Positions 1-5,021 of a DNA stretch of 6,192 bases are shown here, one piece after another; position 1 is the stretch's first letter; each line of letters opens with the position of its first letter. A program made the position numbers and the translations under genes. The notes beneath the pieces are model-generated. The model was not told the origin of the DNA. It made no database searches and worked only from the letters and a program-made list of their open reading frames with translations. This DNA comes from Frankiaceae bacterium (GTDB taxonomy: Bacteria; Actinomycetota; Actinomycetes; JAFAQI01): contig JAVEEH010000306.1 of assembly GCA_030840545.1 (NCBI GenBank), positions 1 through 6,192 of the forward strand. The letters are read 5' to 3'.

Positions 1-1399
1 CCTCCTGCAGGTCGGCGGGAGCGCTGAGGGTGCCGGTCACGGCGGTCGCGGCGGCGACCGGCGGGGAGACGAGGTGGGTGCGGCCGCCGGGTCCTTGCCG
101 CCCTTCGAAGTTGCGGTTCGAGGTCGATGCGCTGCGCTCGCCGGGTGTGAGCTTGTCCGGGTTCATGCCGAGGCACATCGAGCAGCCCGCACCCCGCCAC
201 TGCGCGCCGGCGTCCATGAACACCTGGTCGAGGCCCTCGGCCTCCGCCGCTGCCTTGACCTGTGCCGACCCCGGGACGACGAGGACCTGGACAGCGTCGG
301 CGACACGGCGACCACGCAGCACGTCGGCCGCCGCGCGGAGGTCTTCGATGCGCCCGTTGGTGCAGGAACCGATGAACACCGTGTCGATGCTGATGTCGCG
401 GAGCCTGACACCGGCCTCGAGTCCCATGTAGGTCAACGCACGCTCGGCGGCCACCCGCTCGGACTCGTCCGCGAACGACGTCGGGTCCGGAACGGTCGCT
501 GACAATGGAGAACCTTGACCGGGGTTGGTGCCCCAGGTCACCCACGGTGCGAGCTGCGACGCGTCGATCCGCACGACCTTGTCGAAGGTTGCATCGTCAT
601 CGGTGACCAGCGAGTGCCAGTGCTGGACCGCGGCGTCCCAGTCGCTGCCGGAAGGCGCATGCGGTCGCCCGCGGAGGTAGTCGAACGTCGTCGCGTCGGG
701 TGCGATCATCCCGGCACGGGCTCCCGCCTCGATCGACATGTTGCAGACAGTCATGCGACCTTCCATCGACAGGGCTCGAATGGCCTCGCCGCGGTATTCG
801 ACGACGTAGCCCTGACCGCCGCCGGTCCCGATGTGTGTGATGACACCGAGAATCAGGTCCTTCGCGGTGACGCCATCGGGCAGCGCGCCGTCGATGTCGA
901 CCGCCATCATCTTCGGGCGGACCAGCGGCAGGGTCTGCGTCGCGAGCACGTGCTCGACTTCGCTGGTGCCGATGCCGAACGCGAGTGCACCGAACGCACC
1001 GTGCGTGCTGGTGTGACTGTCCCCGCACACGACGGTCGTCCCCGGCTGGGTCAGCCCCAGCTGCGGACCGATGACATGGACGATCCCCTGCTCCACGTCG
1101 CCCATGGGATGCAAGCGGATGCCGAACTCGGCGCAGTTCTTGCGCAGCGCCTCGACCTGGGCGCGGCTGATCGGGTCCGCGATCGGGCCTGGCGTCGTCG
1201 GCACGTTGTGGTCCTCGGTGGCGATGGTCAGGTCCGGGCGGCGTACCTGTCGCCCGGCGACCCGGAGCCCGTCGAACGCCTGCGGACTGGTGACCTCGTG
1301 CAGCAGGTGCAGGTCGATGTAGAGGAGATCGGGCTCACCGTCGTTCGTCGTACCGACGACGTGCGCATCCCAGACCTTCTCTGCCAACGTGCGCGGCAT
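1..1399 (-). CDS. leuC: 3-isopropylmalate dehydratase large subunit (partial, 3' end off window)
   Basis: With LeuD this subunit forms the cytosolic enzyme that isomerises 2-isopropylmalate to 3-isopropylmalate, the second committed step of leucine synthesis. The frame is open for 466 codons from an ATG at 1399 to the window edge, with no stop or frameshift. It begins MPRTLAEKVWDAHVV, typical of bacterial LeuC. Further hallmarks are DLHLLHEVTSPQAF near residues 30-43, CGDSHTSTHGAFG near 130-142, and the three [4Fe-4S] cluster cysteines: C346 in FIGSCTNGR, then C406 and C409 in GCSMCLGMN. The last visible residues, SAPADLQ, match the usual C-terminus, so only a few residues are missing. GGAGG (minus strand, 1411-1407) lies 7 nt before the ATG and supports this start. 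leuD is expected just beyond the left edge. The gene is divergent from the IclR regulator at 1462, the likely controller. Identity is near certain. Confidence 0.97.
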   Translation of the reverse strand, partial: MPRTLAEKVWDAHVVGTTNDGEPDLLYIDLHLLHEVTSPQAFDGLRVAGRQVRRPDLTIATEDHNVPTTPGPIADPISRAQVEALRKNCAEFGIRLHPMGDVEQGIVHVIGPQLGLTQPGTTVVCGDSHTSTHGAFGALAFGIGTSEVEHVLATQTLPLVRPKMMAVDIDGALPDGVTAKDLILGVITHIGTGGGQGYVVEYRGEAIRALSMEGRMTVCNMSIEAGARAGMIAPDATTFDYLRGRPHAPSGSDWDAAVQHWHSLVTDDDATFDKVVRIDASQLAPWVTWGTNPGQGSPLSATVPDPTSFADESERVAAERALTYMGLEAGVRLRDISIDTVFIGSCTNGRIEDLRAAADVLRGRRVADAVQVLVVPGSAQVKAAAEAEGLDQVFMDAGAQWRGAGCSMCLGMNPDKLTPGERSASTSNRNFEGRQGPGGRTHLVSPPVAAATAVTGTLSAPADLQE

Positions 1400-1425
1400 G
1401 CGTTCCCCTCCGCTGAGCGTTGCAC

Positions 1426-1455
1426 TTGCCATTTCGGTATGTGAGACGGCAGTAT
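1426..1455 (+). promoter_or_regulatory. Probable promoter of the ndgR-type regulator
   Basis: A -35-like TTGCCA (1426-1431) and a -10-like CAGTAT (1450-1455) are separated by 18 nt. The GTG start at 1462 lies 7 nt after the -10 element, and there is no good Shine-Dalgarno just before it. This is what a leaderless transcript would look like, which is common in actinobacteria. The match to the -10 consensus is only partial (A at 2, A at 5, T at 6), so this is inference. I could not find a convincing promoter for leuC on the other strand, though it must lie in or next to this same interval. Confidence 0.35.
1428..1450. promoter_or_regulatory. Candidate regulator operator (imperfect palindrome) between leuC and ndgR
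   Basis: Arms GCCATTTC (1428-1435) and GAGACGGC (1443-1450) are inverted copies matching at 6 of 8 positions, with a 7-nt spacer. The palindrome sits between the proposed -35 and -10 boxes of the regulator and about 30-50 bp upstream of the leuC start. A bound dimer there could repress both divergent genes. IclR-family dimers generally bind short pseudo-palindromes in the intergenic region of their own divergent operon. That NdgR would bind this exact site is inference. Confidence 0.35.
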
Positions 1456-1461
1456 CGCGTT

Positions 1462-2181
1462 GTGGAACAGAGTAGCGGAGTCGGAGTCGTTGACAAGGCG
1501 GTATGCGTCCTGGCTGCACTGGAGCCGGGCCCGGCGGCGCTGGCCGAGCTGGTCACGCGCAGCGGCCTCGCCCGCCCGACCGCCTATCGAATCGCGGTGG
1601 CCCTCGAGCACCATCGCCTGGTCGGCCGGGACGCCCAGGGCCGGTTCGTGCTCGGCGGCCGGATCGCGGAGCTCGCCGGCAACTTGCGCGTCGACCCGCT
1701 CGAGCAGGCGGCCGGCCCGATCCTTGCGCGGCTGCGCGACGTGACGTCGGAGAGCGCCCAGCTCTATCGCCGGGAGGGCGACGTCCGGCGATGCGTCGCG
1801 GCGGCCGAGCGGCCGAGCGGCCTGCGGGACACGGTGCCGGTCGGCGCCGAGCTGCCGATGACCGCCGGTTCGGCGGCGCAGGTGCTGCTCGCCTGGCAGC
1901 CGGTTGACGAGGTCGCTCGGCTGCTGGAGCGAGCCCGGTTCAGCCGCGCGGTCCTGACGACGGTGCGCCGACGGGGGTGGGCGGCGAGTGTGGGCGAGCG
2001 GGAGACCGGCGTCGCCTCGGTCTCGGCGCCCGTCTTCGACCGGGAGGGGCACGTCGTGGCGGCCGTGTCGGTGTCCGGGCCGATCGACCGGCTGACCCGC
2101 CAGCCGGGCCGCTTGCACGCTGCCGAGGTGATCGCGGCCGGGCGGGGGCTGAGTCGGGCCGCAGGCTGGCGACCCCACTGA
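1462..2181 (+). CDS. ndgR: IclR-family transcriptional regulator, NdgR/LtbR type
   Basis: A DNA-binding regulator of 239 residues. The N-terminal winged helix-turn-helix spans about residues 5-65, with recognition-helix region LARPTAYRIAVALEHHRLV at 36-54. The C-terminal IclR effector domain spans about 75-235 and contains DVTSESAQLYRR, AAERPSGLRDTVPVG, RRRGWAASVGERE and SVSAPV. From memory, these segments closely match Streptomyces NdgR and the Corynebacterium leucine/tryptophan regulator LtbR, which control leuCD among other amino-acid genes. GTG at 1462 is chosen because VEQSSGVGVVDKAV then aligns with the known NdgR N-terminus and the length equals the family's roughly 238 residues. In-frame alternatives are GTG 1441 and TTG 1420. 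Divergence from leuC supports the assignment. The effector ligand cannot be read from sequence. Confidence 0.92.
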   Translation: MEQSSGVGVVDKAVCVLAALEPGPAALAELVTRSGLARPTAYRIAVALEHHRLVGRDAQGRFVLGGRIAELAGNLRVDPLEQAAGPILARLRDVTSESAQLYRREGDVRRCVAAAERPSGLRDTVPVGAELPMTAGSAAQVLLAWQPVDEVARLLERARFSRAVLTTVRRRGWAASVGERETGVASVSAPVFDREGHVVAAVSVSGPIDRLTRQPGRLHAAEVIAAGRGLSRAAGWRPH

Positions 2182-2189
2182 GGCAACCT

Positions 2190-2213
2190 CCGCAGCGCCT
2201 GGCCGGCCTGCGG
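2190..2213 (+). terminator. Hairpin after ndgR, possible terminator
   Basis: CCGCAG (2190-2195) pairs with CTGCGG (2208-2213). Inside, GCC (2197-2199) pairs with GGC (2205-2207), leaving one bulged base and a 5-nt loop. The 9-bp G+C-rich stem starts 9 nt after the ndgR stop. No T-run follows, as is common for actinobacterial terminators, so function is inferred from position and structure only. Confidence 0.45.
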
Positions 2214-2318
2214 GACTAGTCTCCTCGAACTATGGCAAAACGGACAATCGGCCGATGGTGGCCGACGGCCGGACGGCAGAGGCTGTGCCTCAGACCGACC
2301 GACCTCCGGGAGCCAGCC

Positions 2319-2507
2319 ATGCCGCACCTCCGTCTCGTGCCCGCCGTGGCCGATGACCGCCCTCGGGTGTCGCTACGGCTGCTGATGGCCGCGTCCGGGC
2401 GCTGCGCCTGCGACGACTGCCTGCTCGCCTACCGGGCCGGCAACACCAAGGCCGGCATCGTCGGTCTCCCGTCCGTTCGACCGGCCGGGCTCAGCGCGGT
2501 GCGCTGA
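2319..2507 (+). CDS. Small hypothetical protein with CxCxxC motif
   Basis: I do not recognise this 62-residue protein. It starts at ATG 2319, with GGGAG at 2308-2312 and a 6-nt spacing. About 88% of its codons end in G or C, which argues for real coding sequence. The N-terminal half is basic and hydrophobic (MPHLRLVPAVADDRPRVSLR). The centre carries three cysteines in a CACDDC arrangement (C29, C31, C34), followed by LLAYRAGNTKAGIVGLP. There is no fourth cysteine or histidine that would complete an ordinary zinc finger, and no signal peptide or membrane segment. Metal binding, perhaps in a dimer, or a redox role is possible but unproven. The same frame is open back to an ATG at 2232, but that start has no ribosome site. 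The gene lies between ndgR and the HNH gene in the same direction; 144 bp separate it from the latter. Confidence 0.5.
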   Translation: MPHLRLVPAVADDRPRVSLRLLMAASGRCACDDCLLAYRAGNTKAGIVGLPSVRPAGLSAVR

Positions 2508-2543
2508 GGTCGACCACCGCGAACTGCTCGTCCCGACGGTTGG

Positions 2544-2574
2544 AGCCGTCCACAACGGGTGCAAGCCGTCCACA
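2544..2574 (+). repeat. Two direct 11-bp repeats, 20-bp period
   Basis: AGCCGTCCACA occurs at 2544-2554 and again at 2564-2574, exactly 20 bp apart (about two helical turns). Each copy contains CCGTCCACA, which differs at two positions from the actinobacterial DnaA box TTGTCCACA. The pair lies in the 144-bp gap upstream of the HNH gene. It could be a tandem protein-binding site; two copies are too few to call an origin. Confidence 0.5.
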
Positions 2575-2651
2575 GCTTCTCTGCCTCCCGCCCCTAGCGC
2601 CGAAAATCGTCGCCTCTCCTCGGCAGGGTGGTTAGGCGGAGGTGCTCATTC

Positions 2652-3398
2652 GTGGCGGACAACTGCAGCGTCGAAGGCTGCGACCGGCGCACTTATGCAC
2701 GAGGCTTGTGCGAGCCGCACTATCGCCGTCGACAGCGCACAGGCGACGTCAACGCCGACCGTGCCATCGGCGACGTGGCCGTGTATCCGTGCCTGGTCGA
2801 GAGCTGCCGCCGCCTTGCCACAGAACGCGGGCTCTGTCACGCGCACTATCTGAGACTCCTCCGCACGGGAGTCGTCGGCGCGGACCAGCCCATCGCGCGG
2901 CAGCGCAACACCGTATGCAAGCTCGAGGCCTGCACCCGACCTGCCTACGCACGCCAGTTGTGCCGGAACCACTATCGACGGCTGCTACGCACCGGTGACT
3001 CCCGGGCCGCAGTTCCGATCGGCGAGCGCCGAGGCAACGGCCACCTCAACCACGGCTATTTCATCGTGCCGGTCCCGCCGCATCTTCGTCATCTCGTCAA
3101 TGGCGACACCTCTGCTCCAGAGCATCGCCTTGTCATGGCACAGATGCTCGGGCGGCCACTCCTGCCCACGGAATCGGTGCATCATCTCAACGGTTCTCGC
3201 CGCGACAATCGCCCCCAGAACCTCGAGCTGTGGTCTCGCTGGCAACCCTCCGGACAACGTCTCGTCGACAAGATCGAGTGGGCTGTGGCGCTGCTGAGTG
3301 TCTATGCGCCGGACCGTCTTCGGAGCCACAGATTAACTGGAGAAAGTCAGTTATGTGGAGTACCCCCAACGGGATTTGAACCCGTGCTACCGCCTTGA
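2652..3398 (+). CDS. HNH-endonuclease-like protein with three N-terminal zinc-finger-like repeats
   Basis: A probable DNA-binding/nicking protein of 248 residues. Residues 5-115 hold three copies of C-x4-C-x9-C-x2-H-Y (C5/C10/C20/H23, C47/C52/C62/H65, C89/C94/C104/H107), spaced by exactly 42 residues. Each is followed by a basic R-T-G turn and a degenerate linker, and each is likely to bind one zinc. Residues 131-200 form an HNH_3-like core: EHRLVMAQMLGRPLLP (157-172), VHHLNG (176-181) and DNRPQNLEL (185-193). H178 is the probable catalytic histidine. No histidine follows at the usual third HNH position. The tail QPSGQRLVDKIEWAVALLSVYAP resembles actinobacterial and phage HNH proteins. GTG 2652 is chosen for GGAGG at 2638-2642 (9-nt spacing); GTG 2628 is an alternative. 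The last 12 codons read antisense through tRNA-Glu. G+C is lower than in neighbouring genes, suggesting later arrival. Confidence 0.85.
   Translation: MADNCSVEGCDRRTYARGLCEPHYRRRQRTGDVNADRAIGDVAVYPCLVESCRRLATERGLCHAHYLRLLRTGVVGADQPIARQRNTVCKLEACTRPAYARQLCRNHYRRLLRTGDSRAAVPIGERRGNGHLNHGYFIVPVPPHLRHLVNGDTSAPEHRLVMAQMLGRPLLPTESVHHLNGSRRDNRPQNLELWSRWQPSGQRLVDKIEWAVALLSVYAPDRLRSHRLTGESQLCGVPPTGFEPVLPP
3326..3358 (-). terminator. Hairpin directly 3' of tRNA-Glu, probable terminator
   Basis: CCACA (3326-3330) pairs with TGTGG (3354-3358), and TAACTG (3334-3339) pairs with CAGTTA (3348-3353). This gives 11 base pairs with a 3-nt bulge and an 8-nt loop. It begins 2 nt beyond the tRNA-Glu 3' end, so it is best read as the end of the tRNA transcript. 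There is no T-run. It also lies inside the 3' coding end of the convergent HNH gene, so it could act on both transcripts. Confidence 0.5.
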
Positions 3399-3433
3399 GA
3401 GGGCGGCGTCCTAGGCCGCTAGACGATGGGGGC
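3361..3433 (-). tRNA. tRNA-Glu (anticodon CTC)
   Basis: A full 73-nt cloverleaf reads on the minus strand from 3433. The acceptor is GCCCCCA/TGGGGGT with a G-T wobble at the end pair. The D-stem is GTC/GAC. The anticodon stem CCGCC/GGCGG encloses loop CTCTCAA, giving anticodon CTC for GAG codons. The variable loop is TAGC, the T-stem is ACGGG/CCCGT with loop TTCAAAT, and the discriminator is A. CCA is not encoded. Besides translation, Glu-tRNA(Glu) is the usual precursor for haem synthesis in such bacteria. It sits 36 nt downstream of tRNA-Gln and is probably co-transcribed with it. Confidence 0.97.
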
Positions 3434-3469
3434 TTAGGTGCCTGAAAGTCGGCTGGTCGCCAACTCTCG

Positions 3470-3541
3470 CTGGGGTACCAGGACTCGAACCTAGACTAGC
3501 TGAACCAGAATCAGCCGGGCTGCCAATTACCCCATACCCCA
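3470..3541 (-). tRNA. tRNA-Gln (anticodon CTG)
   Basis: A 72-nt cloverleaf reads on the minus strand from 3541. The acceptor is TGGGGTA/TACCCCA and the D-stem is GGG/CCC. The anticodon stem GCTGA/TCAGC encloses loop TTCTGGT, giving anticodon CTG for CAG codons. The T-stem is CTAGG/CCTGG with loop TTCGAGT, and the discriminator is G. CCA is not encoded. It lies 55 nt after the gltX stop. In most actinobacteria this tRNA is first charged with glutamate by GluRS and then amidated by GatCAB, which explains the neighbourhood. Confidence 0.97.
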
Positions 3542-3570
3542 TGGGATCGACCGCTCGCGCGGACCCGACG

Positions 3571-3600
3571 AGTCTACCCGCGCCCGCGCCGCCGGCTCAA
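3571..3600 (-). promoter_or_regulatory. Probable promoter for the tRNA-Gln/tRNA-Glu pair
   Basis: On the minus strand, TTGAGC (3600-3595) and TAGACT (3576-3571) are separated by 18 nt. TAGACT fits the common actinobacterial -10 pattern TAnnnT, and TTGA matches the start of the -35 consensus. Transcription would start near 3564, leaving a leader of about 23 nt before tRNA-Gln at 3541. The -35 box overlaps the gltX stop codon (the TGA at 3599-3597 is part of TTGAGC). The tRNAs could therefore be made both from this promoter and by read-through from gltX. Confidence 0.6.
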
Positions 3601-5021
3601 CGAGCCAGCGCCAGGTCGAGCCGCTCGAGCGTCTTGTCCTTGCCGAGCAGCTCGATCGACTCGAACAGCGGCGGCGAGACCGTCCGGCCGGTCACCGCTA
3701 CCCGCACCGGCCCGAACGCGTGCTTGGGCTTGAGACCCAACCCCTCGACGAGAGACGCGCGCAACGCCGTCTCGATCCCGACCGTCTCCCACCGCTGCAA
3801 CTCCGCGAGCGCGTCCCGCGCCGCCTGCACCGTCGGCCGCTGCTCGGCACCCAGGAACTTCGCCGCGGCCTCCGGCTCGACGCCGAAGTCGTCCTCGACC
3901 AGGAAGAGGAGCATCTCCCGCGCCTCGCGCAGCACCGCCATCCGTTCCTGCACGAGCGCAGTGGCGCGGCGTACGAGCTCGGCTTTCTCTCCCGTCACCC
4001 CCATGTAGGCGACGACGCGTTCGGCCAGCTCCTCGACCGGCAACGCGCGGATGTAATGACCGTTGAGCCAACCCAGCTTGTCGAGGTCGAACACCGGCCC
4101 GACCGCGTTGACCCGCGACCAGTCGAAGGACTCGACCATCTCCTCGAACGTGAAGATCTCCCGACCGTCCGGCATCGAGTAGCCCATCAGCGCCAGGAAG
4201 TTGCGCAACGCCTCCGGCAGATAGCCCTCTTCGACGAACCAGCTGAGTCGCGCGGCCGGGTTCTTTCGCTTGGAGATCTTCGACTTGTCGACGTTGCGCA
4301 ACAGCGGCATGTGCGCGAACGCCGGCCGGTCCCAGCCGAGCCAGTCGTAGAGCAACGTGTGCTTCGGCGTCGAGGAGATCCACTCCTCACCACGTACGAC
4401 GTGGGTGATCCCCATCAGGTGGTCGTCGACGACGACAGCCAGGTGATAGGTCGGAAAGCCGTCGGCCTTGAGGATGACCTGGTCGTCGGGTCGCGGCGCA
4501 TGCACCTCGCCACGGATCAGGTCGGTGAACGTCAGTGGCACGTCGGCCGGGATCAGCATCCGGATCACCGGCCGGTCGCTGAAACCGGGCAGCTTCGCCC
4601 GCTCCTCCTGCGTCTTGCCCAGGCACAGCCGGTCATAGCCGGTCGGCTGCTTCGCCTTCTGCTGCGCCTCGCGCATCTCGGTCAGCCGCTCCGGTGTGCA
4701 CCAGCAGAGATAGGCATGCCCTTCCTCGATCAGCCGCGTTGCGACCGGCAGGTAAGTGTCGAGCCGTTCGGACTGCCGGTAGGGCGCGAACGGGCCGCCC
4801 TTGTCGGGCCCCTCGTCCCAGTCGAGCCCCAACCAGCGCAACGTGTCGTAGATCTGCTGCTCGCTGTCAGCGCGAAAGCGCGCCCGGTCAGTGTCCTCCA
4901 CCCGCAACACGAACTGGCCGCCCTGCTGGCGCACGAAGGCCAGGTCGAACAACGAGACATAGGCGGTGCCGACGTGTGGGTCACCGGTCGGCGACGGTGC
5001 GACCCGCAACCGAACGGTCAT
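3597..5021 (-). CDS. gltX: Glutamyl-tRNA synthetase (probably non-discriminating)
   Basis: A cytosolic class I aminoacyl-tRNA synthetase of 474 residues, the usual bacterial GluRS length. It attaches glutamate to tRNA-Glu and, in actinobacteria lacking GlnRS, also to tRNA-Gln. The N-terminal Rossmann fold opens with VAPSPTGDPHVGTAY (residues 7-21), where HVGT is the variant HIGH signature. VLRVEDTDRARF follows. C106, C108 and C133 resemble three ligands of the zinc site in the insert domain of some GluRS, but the fourth is not evident. KISKR (248-252) is the KMSKS loop. The remainder is the helical anticodon-binding domain, ending LERLDLALAR. ATG 5021 is chosen because MTVRLRVAPSP is the family N-terminus; the frame is open further upstream, but that is antisense shadow within the FAH gene's region. 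Its start overlaps the FAH stop by ATGA, implying translational coupling. tRNA-Gln and tRNA-Glu follow directly. Confidence 0.96.
   Translation of the reverse strand: MTVRLRVAPSPTGDPHVGTAYVSLFDLAFVRQQGGQFVLRVEDTDRARFRADSEQQIYDTLRWLGLDWDEGPDKGGPFAPYRQSERLDTYLPVATRLIEEGHAYLCWCTPERLTEMREAQQKAKQPTGYDRLCLGKTQEERAKLPGFSDRPVIRMLIPADVPLTFTDLIRGEVHAPRPDDQVILKADGFPTYHLAVVVDDHLMGITHVVRGEEWISSTPKHTLLYDWLGWDRPAFAHMPLLRNVDKSKISKRKNPAARLSWFVEEGYLPEALRNFLALMGYSMPDGREIFTFEEMVESFDWSRVNAVGPVFDLDKLGWLNGHYIRALPVEELAERVVAYMGVTGEKAELVRRATALVQERMAVLREAREMLLFLVEDDFGVEPEAAAKFLGAEQRPTVQAARDALAELQRWETVGIETALRASLVEGLGLKPKHAFGPVRVAVTGRTVSPPLFESIELLGKDKTLERLDLALAR

Noticed and set aside
515..1444. A long plus-strand open frame (309 codons) across leuC.
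   Set aside because: It is antisense to an intact LeuC with all cluster cysteines. Long antisense frames are expected in high-G+C coding DNA, and its translation looks like no protein family.
2232..2318. ATG at 2232 as the start of the small CxCxxC protein.
   Set aside because: There is no ribosome site before it, whereas ATG 2319 has GGGAG at 6 nt.
2652..2999. The triplicate in the HNH gene as a CRISPR-like or DNA-level tandem repeat.
   Set aside because: The repeat is visible at protein level (126-bp period) but the DNA copies are strongly diverged and lie within a reading frame.
3366..3398. C-terminal PPTGFEPVLPP of the HNH protein as a functional motif.
   Set aside because: It is the antisense translation of tRNA-Glu; the same string would appear wherever a frame runs into such a tRNA.
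3551..3562. CCGC-TCGC-GCGG hairpin between gltX and tRNA-Gln as a gltX terminator.
   Set aside because: It has only four base pairs and lies within the leader of the proposed tRNA transcript; this is too weak to call.
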